DNA of 64,000 nucleotides. It comes from Formosa sediminum. Its GTDB lineage: Bacteria > Bacteroidota > Bacteroidia > Flavobacteriales > Flavobacteriaceae. The stretch spans positions 3,567,001 through 3,631,000 of the forward strand of contig NZ_CP041637.1 of assembly GCF_007197735.1 (NCBI RefSeq), read 5' to 3'. This document shows, piece after piece, positions 18,156-26,962 of this stretch. Position 1 is the first letter of the stretch, and each line of letters starts with the position of its first letter. The position numbers and the translations under genes were made by a program. The notes beneath the pieces are model-generated. The model was not told the DNA's origin and searched no databases. It saw only the letters and a program-made list of their open reading frames with translations.

Positions 18156-19262
18156 TTAAATACCTTCGCTTTTATTGAATGATATAGCGTTTTGAATGGT
18201 TAACATGATTCTATCAAGTAAGAACCCTATTATACCAATAACAAACATGGCTACAATAATTTTTGAATTTGAATCGTTTGCTCCATTCTGGAATTCTTCC
18301 CATACAAACAATCCTAATCCGGGACTTTGAGCCAATAATTCTATAGCTATAAGCACCATCCAAGCTACAGATAATGTAATTTTTAAACCTGTAAAAATTA
18401 AAGGGAGAGACGATGGTAATATAACTTTAAAGACTTTTTGAAACGGTCCTAATTTTAATACTTTAGCAACATTTATATAATCTTTATCTACAGACGACAC
18501 TCCCATAGCAGTATTTACTAAAGTAGCCCACATAGAACATAATCCTACACTTATAAATGAGATTACAAAAGAGCTATCATCTGTAGAATCGATTAAAATT
18601 GTTTTTACAATCATAAATACGAGTAAGTACCACACTACCGGAGACACTGGTTTAAAAATTTGAATAAACCAATTAAAAGCACTGCGCAACGTTGGACTTA
18701 ATCCAATAAGTATACCTAAAGGCACAGCGATTACTAAAGCCAAAAGAAAACCAGCAAACACAGTTTTTAAACTCATTACAATTTGATCTATAAATGAAGG
18801 TCTCCCAGTATATGTTATAGGTGCTTGACCCGAAGCTATACGTGTTTCGTTTAGTGCCTTTGTTTTTTGTTTAAATGCTGCCTTATCTGCACTAATTACA
18901 TTGTGATCTCTTAATAACGATTTATAAGATTCCCAAACTTGACTAGGTGCAGGTAAAGTGTTAGGCTGGCAACTAATATTACCAGAGGCAATACAAGCTC
19001 TCATTTCATTAGCAGCAGCTTCCCCTTGATCTGTTAGTGCCTTTTCAATTTTAAAATTTGCTTCTCTTTGGTATAACGCCTTTGCTCCCAAATGCCACAA
19101 TCCAATAAACAACAATATAGAGGTAAGTGGTACAATGACTTTTCTTAAAAAGCTTACAAAATCTTCTCTATCTAAATTTCCTGTGAATACTTTTTTTAAG
19201 GTACTTAAAAATCCTAATCCCATAAATTTACTAACGCGTCCTAAGGTTATACTCTGCTTCAT
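18156..19262 (-). CDS. nrtB: Nitrate/nitrite ABC transporter permease
   Basis: A 368-residue inner-membrane permease of the NrtB/TauC class (BPD-type). After a first hydrophobic segment at about 43-60 comes a hydrophilic stretch of roughly 100 residues, predicted periplasmic, with two cysteines (C90 and C98) that could form a disulfide. The permease domain follows, with five further hydrophobic segments and the cytoplasmic EAA-like coupling loop near V-A-K-V-L-K-L-G-P. It sits between the binding protein gene and the two ATPases. The long loop is larger than in typical cyanobacterial NrtB. Confidence 0.9.
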   Translation of the reverse strand: MKQSITLGRVSKFMGLGFLSTLKKVFTGNLDREDFVSFLRKVIVPLTSILLFIGLWHLGAKALYQREANFKIEKALTDQGEAAANEMRACIASGNISCQPNTLPAPSQVWESYKSLLRDHNVISADKAAFKQKTKALNETRIASGQAPITYTGRPSFIDQIVMSLKTVFAGFLLALVIAVPLGILIGLSPTLRSAFNWFIQIFKPVSPVVWYLLVFMIVKTILIDSTDDSSFVISFISVGLCSMWATLVNTAMGVSSVDKDYINVAKVLKLGPFQKVFKVILPSSLPLIFTGLKITLSVAWMVLIAIELLAQSPGLGLFVWEEFQNGANDSNSKIIVAMFVIGIIGFLLDRIMLTIQNAISFNKSEGI

Positions 19263-19289
19263 GATTATGTGCTTTTAATTTTTTTATTA

Positions 19290-20681
19290 TTAAATTGAAG
19301 TATCTTTATTCCCTATAGAAAAACTATTTATATACTCGATAGGCTTCTTTGCATCGAAGACAGTACCATCAATAAAATCTGTAGTTGCCGGCTTATATCC
19401 ATCTGTTTCAGGAATATCACTTGCAGGAATATGACCTTCTTCTGCTAATAGCCCAGCTGCTTTTTTCCAAATATCAGGTCTGTAAATATCCTTTATAGTT
19501 TCGCCATACCAAGCTTCAGACTTAGACTCATGAATTTGTCCCCAACGACGCATTTGTGTTAAAAACCATATACCATCTGAGTAAAATGGATAAGTAGCAT
19601 TGTATTTATAAAACACATTAAAGTCAGGCATAGCTCGCTTATCTCCTTTTTCAAACTCAAAAGTTCCAGTCATTGAATTTGCAATAACAGCCTCGTCTGC
19701 TCCTACATATTGGGACATTGATAAAATCTTAACTGCTTCCGCTCTGTTAGATGGCTCGTCTAACCATTTACCAGCTCTAATTAATGCTTTTGTTACCGCT
19801 ACAGCCGTGTTTGGATTATCTTCAACAAACTTTTTAGTCATTACAAAAACTTTCTCTGGGTTATTCTTCCAGATATCGTAATTTGTTACAACAGGTACAC
19901 CAATACCTTTAAATACCGCTTGTTGGTTCCATGGCTCGCCAACACAGTACCCATAAATAGTTCCTGCCTCTAAGGTTGCAGGCATTTGTGGTGGTGGCGT
20001 TACTGACAATAAAACTTCTGCATCAATTTGCCCTTGAACATTCTCTGATGTATACATTCCTGGATGTATTCCTGCGGCTGCTAACCAATATCTAATTTCA
20101 TAATTATGCGTAGATACCGGAAAAACCATCCCCATTTTAAATGGCTTTCCAGAATTTCTATATTCTTCAATCACTGGTTTTAAAGCCTCTGCCTTAATAG
20201 GATGAATAGGTTTACCTTCTGAATCTTTAGGCACATTAGGTTTCATTTTAGACCAAACATCGTTAGAAACTGTAATTCCATTTCCATTTAAATCCATTGA
20301 AAAAGGTGTTACTAATTCTGCTTGTCTTCCAAAACCAGCACCTGCTGCAATTGGCTGACCTGCTAACATATGAGAACCATCTAATTGACCATCAATAACA
20401 CGATCTAAAACATTTTTCCAATTAGATTGTGCTTCTACAGAAACAAATAAGCCTTCGTCTTCAAAAAAACCTTTTTCTTTTGCTATAGCTAAAGGTGCCA
20501 TATCTGTTAACTTTATAAACCCAAATGTTAATTGTGGTTTTTCAATAGTTAAAGCTTTTGTTTTTGAAGTTTCTGTATTTACGTCTTCAGTAACTGTTTG
20601 TTGTTTTTCTTTCCCTCCACAAGCTCCAAGCAAAAAGGCTAATGGTAGAATAAAAATTGATTTTTTAATTAGTGTTTTCAT
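19290..20681 (-). CDS. nrtA: Nitrate/nitrite-binding lipoprotein (CmpA/NrtA family)
   Basis: A 463-residue solute-binding lipoprotein (lipobox L-L-G-A-C, Cys21) of the CmpA/NrtA family, which binds nitrate, nitrite or bicarbonate. Family features visible are [16 protein letters not shown] near residue 60, the G-Q-P-I-A-A-G segment, and [10 protein letters not shown]. It is the first gene of the transport operon and is followed by permease and ATPases. Sequence alone does not separate nitrate from bicarbonate; the Fnr-type regulator next door favours nitrate or nitrite. The 16-bp inverted repeat shared with the regulator gene lies 20 bp upstream of the start. Confidence 0.9.
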   Translation of the reverse strand: MKTLIKKSIFILPLAFLLGACGGKEKQQTVTEDVNTETSKTKALTIEKPQLTFGFIKLTDMAPLAIAKEKGFFEDEGLFVSVEAQSNWKNVLDRVIDGQLDGSHMLAGQPIAAGAGFGRQAELVTPFSMDLNGNGITVSNDVWSKMKPNVPKDSEGKPIHPIKAEALKPVIEEYRNSGKPFKMGMVFPVSTHNYEIRYWLAAAGIHPGMYTSENVQGQIDAEVLLSVTPPPQMPATLEAGTIYGYCVGEPWNQQAVFKGIGVPVVTNYDIWKNNPEKVFVMTKKFVEDNPNTAVAVTKALIRAGKWLDEPSNRAEAVKILSMSQYVGADEAVIANSMTGTFEFEKGDKRAMPDFNVFYKYNATYPFYSDGIWFLTQMRRWGQIHESKSEAWYGETIKDIYRPDIWKKAAGLLAEEGHIPASDIPETDGYKPATTDFIDGTVFDAKKPIEYINSFSIGNKDTSI

Positions 20682-20700
20682 ATTGTGTTGATTTAAATAT

Positions 20701-20716
20701 TAAGTACTAATACTTA
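20701..20716 (-). promoter_or_regulatory. Putative Crp/Fnr-type operator upstream of nrtA
   Basis: TAAGTA-N4-TACTTA is a perfect 6-bp inverted repeat around CTAA, centred 27 bp before the nrtA ATG. Extended to 22 bp, it matches the site upstream of the regulator gene (21780-21795 and flank) at all but one position. The 4-bp spacer is that of Fnr/Crp half-sites. Confidence 0.6.
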
Positions 20717-21005
20717 GTTTTTTACAAATATATAAGTAGTCTTAAATATACCTTATGATTTCACGCATAAACAAAACACTTTTTTAACCATATAAAAAAC
20801 TGATAAAACACAGGTTACACATATAAACAACTAAAAAACAATGATTTAAATAAATAAAGTAACTAACTAGAAACACAAATAACATAGTCACAATTACGTA
20901 AGTAATTATAGCAGACTAAGAAAAATAATGATATTTGGTAAGATTTTAATATACATTAGAAATGTTCTACTTTTCCAGTAAAACCTTTAAGAAGTTGTAG
21001 TAAAA
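20717..21005. other. Non-coding leader region of the nitrate operon
   Basis: No credible gene. Besides the operator next to it, it holds a candidate -7 box for nrtA at 20732-20725 (TATATTTG on the minus strand). If that is used, the operator falls just after the transcription start, a position typical of repression. A second inverted repeat, AATTAC-N4-GTAATT, is at 20892-20907. The rest is AT-rich with no clear terminator for the regulator gene. Confidence 0.45.
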
Positions 21006-21755
21006 TTAACTGTCAAGAAAAAAATTATGAGCACTTATTTCATTTTTAAGCCCCTCAATATCACTAATTCCTATTTTTTTTCCTCTAGCAATAATTAATT
21101 TTTCTTTTTTTAAAGCTGAAAAAATTCTGATAACTTGTTCTTCAGAAGTTCCTGTGTAATCTGCATATTCTTTTCGGCTTAACGGAAGATTTAAAAAGCC
21201 ATTAACAGCACCAAATTTTCTATTAATGTAAAGCAACATATCGGCAACACGTTCGCGAACTGTCATTTGCGACAAGGACTTCACTTTAGCTTCACTTTTA
21301 TTAAGCTCGTTTGCGTAAAACAGCATCATATCATAAGAAAAATGAGGGTTTTCAAACAAAACATCTTGTAGTACTTGTTTAGAAAAGCAACACAATACGG
21401 TATGCTCTAATGCAATTGCACCTATAGAATAACTATCTGCTGTACCAAATCCGCGATGCCCAATTATTTCGCCTTCATTTGCAAAGCGTACTATATGTTC
21501 TTTGCCATGAATACCTGTTCTAAATACTTTTACTTTACCTTGCTTAACAAAATATAAACCACTAACTGGAGCGCCTTCAATTATAAATTGTTGTCCTTTT
21601 TTAATTTGTAATGTACTCTTATTATTAACAAAGTTAGAATTTTCTAGTGTACTAATGTTTCTTTTAATTAAACAAGAACTATTTGTGCAAGCTCCACAAG
21701 ACACACCTGAAGGTGTAAGTTTTTGGTAAGATATATGTGAAGCTGTAAGCGCCAT
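21006..21755 (-). CDS. Crp/Fnr family regulator with Fnr-like cysteine cluster
   Basis: A 249-residue transcription factor. The N-terminus carries C20, C23 and C28 (C-G-A-C-T-N-S-S-C), and C122 (with C123) follows in the cyclic-nucleotide-binding-like domain. E. coli FNR uses C20, C23, C29 and C122 to hold an oxygen-sensitive [4Fe-4S] cluster, so this protein is probably a cluster-based oxygen or NO sensor. The C-terminal winged helix (about 165-235) has the recognition segment S-E-E-Q-V-I-R, corresponding to FNR V-E-T-I-S-R, so Glu and Arg are kept and Ser becomes Ile. It precedes the nitrate transporter genes on the same strand, and a shared inverted repeat lies upstream of both. Confidence 0.9.
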   Translation of the reverse strand: MALTASHISYQKLTPSGVSCGACTNSSCLIKRNISTLENSNFVNNKSTLQIKKGQQFIIEGAPVSGLYFVKQGKVKVFRTGIHGKEHIVRFANEGEIIGHRGFGTADSYSIGAIALEHTVLCCFSKQVLQDVLFENPHFSYDMMLFYANELNKSEAKVKSLSQMTVRERVADMLLYINRKFGAVNGFLNLPLSRKEYADYTGTSEEQVIRIFSALKKEKLIIARGKKIGISDIEGLKNEISAHNFFLDS

Positions 21756-21779
21756 TAAATTAAGTATTTAATACAATAT

Positions 21780-21795
21780 TAAGTAATAATACTTA
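21780..21795 (-). promoter_or_regulatory. Putative Crp/Fnr-type operator upstream of its own gene
   Basis: TAAGTA-N4-TACTTA around ATAA, centred 32 bp before the regulator ATG, is the same element as at 20701-20716. A partial second palindrome (GTATT-T-AATAC) lies between it and the start codon at 21764-21774. This suggests autoregulation. Confidence 0.6.
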
Positions 21796-21980
21796 GTTTT
21801 TAATATAACAAACTCATTTTTATGATATTCTAATAATTTTAAAGCTAAACTTTTAATACTTCACCATAATATTAAAACAAATAACAATTCATCAACAGAA
21901 ACAACACCTTAACTACTAATACAATATGTTATAAACAACTAAAACATATTACATTACGATTACAAAAGCTATAAGCAATA

Positions 21981-22012
21981 AAAAATCCCCAACATAAATA
22001 ATGTTGGGGATT
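21981..22012 (-). terminator. Terminator of the transaldolase gene
   Basis: A perfect 12-bp stem (21984-21995 with 22001-22012, loop AAATA) is followed by a T-run on the minus strand. Confidence 0.85.
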
Positions 22013-22034
22013 GTATATAAATTAAATTCGGAAA

Positions 22035-22688
22035 TTAGTTTCCTTTCTTATAATCTTCTAAAAATTTTGCTAAACCACTATCTGTAAGTGGATGTTTTAA
22101 CAAGCCTTCAATAGAACTTAATGGTCCTGTCATAACATCTGCACCCAATTTAGCACAATCAATAACATGCATAGTATGACGTACAGAAGCAGCTAAAATT
22201 TGTGTATCGAAAGCATAATTATCGTAAATATGACGGATTTCTGCGATAAGATTTAAACCATCTGTAGAGATATCATCTAATCGACCAATAAATGGAGACA
22301 CATACGTAGCTCCTGCTTTAGCAGCTAATAAAGCTTGACCTGGAGAAAACACTAAAGTTACGTTTGTTCTAATTCCTTTTTCAGAAAAATACTTACACGC
22401 TTTAACACCATCTTTAATCATTGGTAACTTTACAACTATTTGCTCGTGTAACTCTGCTAAAGCTTCACCTTCTTTAATCATACCTTCAAAATCTGTAGCG
22501 ATAACTTCAGCACTCACATCACCGTCAACAATATTACAAATGTCTACGTAATGTTTTAAAATATTATCATGTCCGGTAATCCCTTCTTTTGCCATTAAGG
22601 ACGGGTTAGTAGTCACACCATCAAGAACGCCTAATTCTTGAGCTTCCTTAATTTGAGCTAAATTTGCTGTATCAATAAAAAATTTCAT
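22035..22688 (-). CDS. fsa: Fructose-6-phosphate aldolase / short transaldolase
   Basis: A 217-residue class I aldolase of the TalC/MipB group. It opens with F-F-I-D-T-A-N, has D-G-V-T-T-N-P-S, and the Schiff-base lysine is in I-V-V-K-L-P. The segment [12 protein letters not shown] and the phosphate site S-P-F-I-G-R-L-D-D follow. Proteins of this size are annotated either as transaldolase of the pentose phosphate pathway or as fructose-6-phosphate aldolase; sequence by eye does not decide between them. It is a single-gene unit with a strong terminator. The start ATG at 22688 gives the expected N-terminus. Confidence 0.93.
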   Translation of the reverse strand: MKFFIDTANLAQIKEAQELGVLDGVTTNPSLMAKEGITGHDNILKHYVDICNIVDGDVSAEVIATDFEGMIKEGEALAELHEQIVVKLPMIKDGVKACKYFSEKGIRTNVTLVFSPGQALLAAKAGATYVSPFIGRLDDISTDGLNLIAEIRHIYDNYAFDTQILAASVRHTMHVIDCAKLGADVMTGPLSSIEGLLKHPLTDSGLAKFLEDYKKGN

Positions 22689-22798
22689 TATTCTATAATT
22701 TAATTATATATTCTTGGTTGCTAATTTACAATATTATGGCAGTTAAAATTTACATTTTATAAAAATAACCGCAACTATTTACGTAAACGTTTACTATA

Positions 22799-23602
22799 TT
22801 ATAATTTATAATGATTTAATAACATGCGCTCGTAGACTTTATCTGGCAACACACGCTTTAATACTATAGATAACTTTTGTATAAACTCTCCTACTTTATA
22901 ATGTATTTTAGGCTCTGGTGTATTAATTATTTTAAAAATAGCTTCAGCCATAATTTTAGGATCCTTACCAGAATCTACATGCGTGTCCATTAATTTTAAA
23001 GTATTACCGTATGCTGTTTTATAAGGTGAATTTTCTTTAACAGGAGCATGAAAACGTCCAGCGGCAATATTTGTAGCAAAATCTCCAGGTGCCACATTTG
23101 TCATTTTTATATTGAAACTTTTAAGCTCCATTCTATAAGCTTCTGTTACCAATTCTAAAGCACCTTTACTTGCACTATATATACCTCGATATGGTAACCC
23201 CATATATCCTGCAATTGATGTAACATTAATTATTAAACCACTTTGCTGCTTACGCATTTGTGGTAATACAGCTTTAATAACTTCTAGAGGTCCAAAGAAA
23301 TTAGTGTCAAAATGACTTTTCATTTCTTGTAAAGGTATTTCTTCAATTGGCCCTGTTATGCCCACCCCTGCATTATTAATTAAAACATCTATACGGTCTT
23401 CTCGATCTAATAATGATTGGATACAATCTGAAATGGTTTCTACCTCTTTTACATCTAATTTTAATATAGGAAATTTACTTGAAGTATAACGTTCTGGAGA
23501 CCTACTGGTACCGTAAACTCTAAAACCTTTTTCTGTTAAATATTCTCCGATAGATTTTCCTATTCCTGAGGAACCACCTGTTATTAATACAACTTTAGAC
23601 AT
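22799..23602 (-). CDS. SDR family oxidoreductase
   Basis: A 267-residue classical short-chain dehydrogenase/reductase. The NAD(P)-binding motif is T-G-G-S-S-G-I-G (residues 7-14), followed by N-N-A-G-V-G and the catalytic Ser, then Y-x3-K as Y-S-A-S-K. An arginine-rich end of strand two (S-R-S-P-E-R) suggests NADP preference. The C-terminal extension with basic residues is like that of enzymes acting on lipid or steroid-like substrates, but the substrate is unknown. A -7 box (TATTTTTG, minus strand) lies 26 bp upstream. No operon partner. Confidence 0.92.
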   Translation of the reverse strand: MSKVVLITGGSSGIGKSIGEYLTEKGFRVYGTSRSPERYTSSKFPILKLDVKEVETISDCIQSLLDREDRIDVLINNAGVGITGPIEEIPLQEMKSHFDTNFFGPLEVIKAVLPQMRKQQSGLIINVTSIAGYMGLPYRGIYSASKGALELVTEAYRMELKSFNIKMTNVAPGDFATNIAAGRFHAPVKENSPYKTAYGNTLKLMDTHVDSGKDPKIMAEAIFKIINTPEPKIHYKVGEFIQKLSIVLKRVLPDKVYERMLLNHYKL

Positions 23603-23627
23603 ACTATTATTACTCTGTTTAAGTGGG

Positions 23628-23635
23628 CAAAAATA
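23628..23635 (-). promoter_or_regulatory. Candidate -7 box of the SDR gene
   Basis: The minus-strand sequence TATTTTTG fits TAnnTTTG, 26 bp upstream of the ATG at 23602. No convincing -33 element. Confidence 0.3.
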
Positions 23636-23692
23636 CGATATTAAATAAGGAAAAATGAAGAGAAATTTAGGAAACTATAAGGCATAAAAAAA

Positions 23693-23786
23693 GGCAAGCT
23701 ACCTACATCACACCGCTACGACCATTTACCTTTGCTGCGTTCCCGCCCTGGAGGATTCAACAGGAGCTGGTTGTGTAGGACTTGCC
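23693..23786 (-). ncRNA. ffs: Signal recognition particle RNA, small bacterial type
   Basis: Read on the minus strand, the RNA begins GGCAAG and ends CTTGCC, closing a terminal helix about 94 nt long. The apical SRP domain is recognisable as CCAGGGCGGGAACGCAGCAA, the Bacteroidota version of the Ffh-binding stem with a GGAA-type tetraloop and internal loops. It binds Ffh and targets nascent membrane proteins to FtsY. It sits alone in the gap between the SDR and glutaminyl-cyclase genes. The exact 5' and 3' ends are inferred from pairing. Confidence 0.88.
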
Positions 23787-23874
23787 GGTGCAAATATACA
23801 TCCTTTTTATTTTTACACAATGATTTTTTTAACTGATTTTAAATAAATAAATTGCTTAAAATTTAATATTACAA

Positions 23875-24912
23875 ATGAAAGCTAGCAACATACTCTCTAT
23901 CATATTTTTAGGTACCACATTATTTTCTTGTGGCAGTAGCTCTAACGATAAAAAAAGTGATTTTTCTTTACAAACTAATGCTCCTGGGAACGGAATTTCA
24001 CTTCATAAGGACTTAAATTTATCTATAAAAAACCCTAAAAACCTTCAGATAGACTCTGTAGAATACTCTATAAACAACGTAAAAATTCCCTCAACATCTA
24101 ATTTAAGTCAACAAAAATTAGGAAAACAAATTTTAAAAGCATCAGTATATACTAACGGTGAAATACAAACTCTAACACAACCCTTACTTATTTTAAACGA
24201 TAAAAACCCTAAAGTTTATACGTTTGAACTTTTAAATACCTTTCCTCACGATATTACCTCATACACTCAAGGTTTAGAGTTTTATAAAGATACTTTGTAT
24301 GAAAGTACAGGACAATACAAAGAATCTAAACTTAGAAAAGTTGATTACAAAACCGGAACAGTATTTAATAATATAAATTTAGCAGATGAATATTTTGGTG
24401 AAGGATTAACTGTTCTACATAATAAATTATATCAATTAACTTGGCAAAAAGGTACAGGATTTGTTTACGATGCTAGTACTTTAGAAAAACAATCTAGTTT
24501 TAAGTATAATAATAGTAAAGAAGGCTGGGGACTTTGCAACGACGGCAAGGTTTTATATAAAAGTGATGGCACCGAGAAAATATGGATTCTTGATCCTGAA
24601 ACCTTAGAAGAAAAAAGTTACATACAAGTATACACCAATAAAGGCAAGATTGGACGTGTAAACGAGTTAGAGTGGATTGATGGTAAAATTTATGCCAATA
24701 TTTATCAAAAAGACGGTGTTGCAATTATCAATCCTAAGAACGGTGCTGTAGAAGGTGTTATTGATTTTACACCACTTAAAAAGAAAGTGACCCAACACCA
24801 AGGTTTAGATGTTTTAAACGGTATGGCTTATAATACCAAAACTCAAACACTATTTGTGACAGGAAAACGATGGGATAAATTATTTGAAGTAACGGTAAAA
24901 CCGAAAAAATAA
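23875..24912 (+). CDS. Glutaminyl-peptide cyclotransferase, lipoprotein
   Basis: A 345-residue lipoprotein (lipobox L-F-S-C, Cys19) with a C-terminal glutamine cyclotransferase domain from about residue 110. Typical segments are F-P-H-D-I-T-S-Y-T-Q-G-L, Y-E-S-T-G-Q-Y, G-E-G-L-T, G-W-G-L, and N-E-L-E-W, which build the five-bladed propeller. The enzyme converts N-terminal glutamine of exported peptides to pyroglutamate. The N-terminal 100 residues are a beta-rich extension. It is the first of three genes in the same direction; the next begins 3 bp after its stop. Confidence 0.92.
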   Translation: MKASNILSIIFLGTTLFSCGSSSNDKKSDFSLQTNAPGNGISLHKDLNLSIKNPKNLQIDSVEYSINNVKIPSTSNLSQQKLGKQILKASVYTNGEIQTLTQPLLILNDKNPKVYTFELLNTFPHDITSYTQGLEFYKDTLYESTGQYKESKLRKVDYKTGTVFNNINLADEYFGEGLTVLHNKLYQLTWQKGTGFVYDASTLEKQSSFKYNNSKEGWGLCNDGKVLYKSDGTEKIWILDPETLEEKSYIQVYTNKGKIGRVNELEWIDGKIYANIYQKDGVAIINPKNGAVEGVIDFTPLKKKVTQHQGLDVLNGMAYNTKTQTLFVTGKRWDKLFEVTVKPKK

Positions 24913-24915
24913 TTC

Positions 24916-25305
24916 ATGAAAACATTTGAACTTCATGTTACTGTTACAAAAAATGATTTAGACGAATTAAACCACGTTAACAATGTACGTTATGTACAAT
25001 GGATACAAGATGTAGCAAAAGGCCATTGGCAAAAAGCAGCTACACCAAATATGCAGGAACAATACATCTGGGTGGTTATAGAACATCATATTTTTTATAA
25101 AGGCGAAGTACTTTTAGGAGATGAATTACGATTAAAAACATTTATTAAAAAATCTGCTGGTGTTAAGTCTATTCGTGTAGTTGAGTTATATCACAACAAA
25201 ACCGAGAAACTTTTACTACATGCAGAAACCCACTGGTGCTTAATCCATACACAAACCAAACGTCCTACTCGTATACCTCAAGATGTTAAAGATATTTTTA
25301 TATAA
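24916..25305 (+). CDS. Acyl-CoA thioesterase, hot-dog fold
   Basis: A 129-residue single hot-dog domain of the 4-hydroxybenzoyl-CoA / YbgC-like thioesterase group. The family motif is visible as D-E-L-N-H-V-N-N-V-R-Y (residues 16-26), where Asp/Asn/His residues line the active site; W-V-V-I-E-H-H-I lies on the central helix-sheet. It hydrolyses acyl-CoA or acyl-ACP thioesters, substrate unknown. Its start is almost contiguous with the cyclotransferase gene, so cotranscription is likely; no functional tie is evident. Confidence 0.85.
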   Translation: MKTFELHVTVTKNDLDELNHVNNVRYVQWIQDVAKGHWQKAATPNMQEQYIWVVIEHHIFYKGEVLLGDELRLKTFIKKSAGVKSIRVVELYHNKTEKLLLHAETHWCLIHTQTKRPTRIPQDVKDIFI

Positions 25306-25398
25306 TTACAACCATTTTAAACCGTTAGTCATTAAATCTTAATTATCGAGTAAAAGTTATATTTTTACCTAAAATCTCTCGAGATCCTGTTTAGTATT

Positions 25399-26958
25399 AT
25401 GAAACGTATTATCTATTTTATTTTTTGCTGTTTATTTCTAACCCTTTGGAGTTCATGCCGAAAAGACTTCGACTTTACTCCTAGTAACGGCACACTTACT
25501 TTTTCTAAAGACACGGTTTATTTAGATACTGTTTTTTCTAATATTGGATCGAGCACTTACAATTTAAAAGTATACAATACGAGCGACAATGATATTGTTA
25601 TTCCTTCACTTAAATTAGCGTTGGGAGAAGATTCTAACTACCGTTTAAATGTAGATGGTATGTCTGGAAAAATCTTTGAAGATGTAGAAATCCTTGCTAA
25701 AGATAGTATGTATATTTTTATTGAAACCACAATAGATTATAATGATTTCTCTAATACAGAAAACACCTATTTATATACAGACGAAATTCAATTTGATTCT
25801 GGTACAAATTTTCAAAAAGTAGATTTAGTAACTTTGGTTAAAGATGCTGTATTTATATATCCGAGTAAAAATGATGAAGGCATAGTAGAAACTTTAACGC
25901 TAGACATAAATGGTGAACAAGTTGAAACTACAATTCAAGGGCGGTTTTTAACAGAAAACGAATTACACTTTACAAACACTAAACCCTATGTTATTTATGG
26001 CTATGCAGCTGTACCAAATAATTCTATAATGACTGTAGATGCTGGTGCACGTTTACATTTTTATACAGACTCTGGCTTATTTGTAAGCGAAGGAGCGTCT
26101 TTACAAGTTAATGGCACCTATAGTAACGATCAGGATAATTTAGAAAATGAAGTTATTTTTGAAGGCAACCGATTAGAACCTAGCTTTTCAGACATTCCTG
26201 GACAATGGGGAACTATATGGTTATACGACGGCAGTATAAATAATAGCATAAATTACGCCACTATAAAAAATGCTACCGTAGCTATTTTAAGCGAAGGCAA
26301 TCCAAACGAAAACAAACTCACTTTAAAAAACACTCAAATTTATAACAGTAGTAATTTTGGTGTATTAGGCAGAAACACATCTATAACAGCAGAAAATATT
26401 GTAATTAATAACAGCGGACAATCATCTTTTTCAGCAACATTAGGCGGTCGCTACAATGTTACGCATGCTACAATTGCAAATTACTGGAGCAGTAGTTTTA
26501 GACAATATCCTGCATTGTTAATTAACAATTACTTGATAGACGATGAAAACACAACATATTTAGCAGATTTGTCTGAAGCTAATTTTAATAACTGTATTAT
26601 TTATGGTAATGATAATCCTGAATTTGTTTTAGACGAAATTGAAGATGACGCCGTTGCATTTAACTTTAAGTTCACAAATTGTTTAGCACGTTTTCAAGTT
26701 TCCTCTAGCAACAATTATACTGGTAATAATTATGATTTTGAAAACACTACACATTACGAGAACATGATTTTTAATGAAGATCCCGATTTTAAAAACACAG
26801 CTAATAATGCATTAATTATTGGTGAAGACTCCAAGGCCATAAACCAAGGTAATACAAGTTTTTCTAATCAAGTTCCTCTCGATCTTTTAAATACAAATCG
26901 AACAAATTCTCCTGATTTAGGTGCTTATCAGCATACTATTTTTGAAGAAACAGAATAA
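25399..26958 (+). CDS. Lipoprotein with parallel beta-helix, function unknown
   Basis: A 519-residue lipoprotein (lipobox W-S-S-C, Cys20). Residues about 30-140 look like an Ig-like beta-sandwich (repeated F-S-K-D-T-V-Y-L-D-T-V-F and N-T-S-D-N-D-I). From about 220 on it has the regular N/T/S-rich short-strand pattern of right-handed parallel beta-helix proteins, with repeated turns such as G-A-R-L-H-F and Y-N-S-S-N-F-G-V. Such proteins may bind or cleave polysaccharide at the cell surface, but I see no catalytic signature. It is the third gene after the cyclotransferase and thioesterase, separated from them by 93 bp. Confidence 0.75.
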   Translation: MKRIIYFIFCCLFLTLWSSCRKDFDFTPSNGTLTFSKDTVYLDTVFSNIGSSTYNLKVYNTSDNDIVIPSLKLALGEDSNYRLNVDGMSGKIFEDVEILAKDSMYIFIETTIDYNDFSNTENTYLYTDEIQFDSGTNFQKVDLVTLVKDAVFIYPSKNDEGIVETLTLDINGEQVETTIQGRFLTENELHFTNTKPYVIYGYAAVPNNSIMTVDAGARLHFYTDSGLFVSEGASLQVNGTYSNDQDNLENEVIFEGNRLEPSFSDIPGQWGTIWLYDGSINNSINYATIKNATVAILSEGNPNENKLTLKNTQIYNSSNFGVLGRNTSITAENIVINNSGQSSFSATLGGRYNVTHATIANYWSSSFRQYPALLINNYLIDDENTTYLADLSEANFNNCIIYGNDNPEFVLDEIEDDAVAFNFKFTNCLARFQVSSSNNYTGNNYDFENTTHYENMIFNEDPDFKNTANNALIIGEDSKAINQGNTSFSNQVPLDLLNTNRTNSPDLGAYQHTIFEETE

Positions 26959-26962
26959 TATA

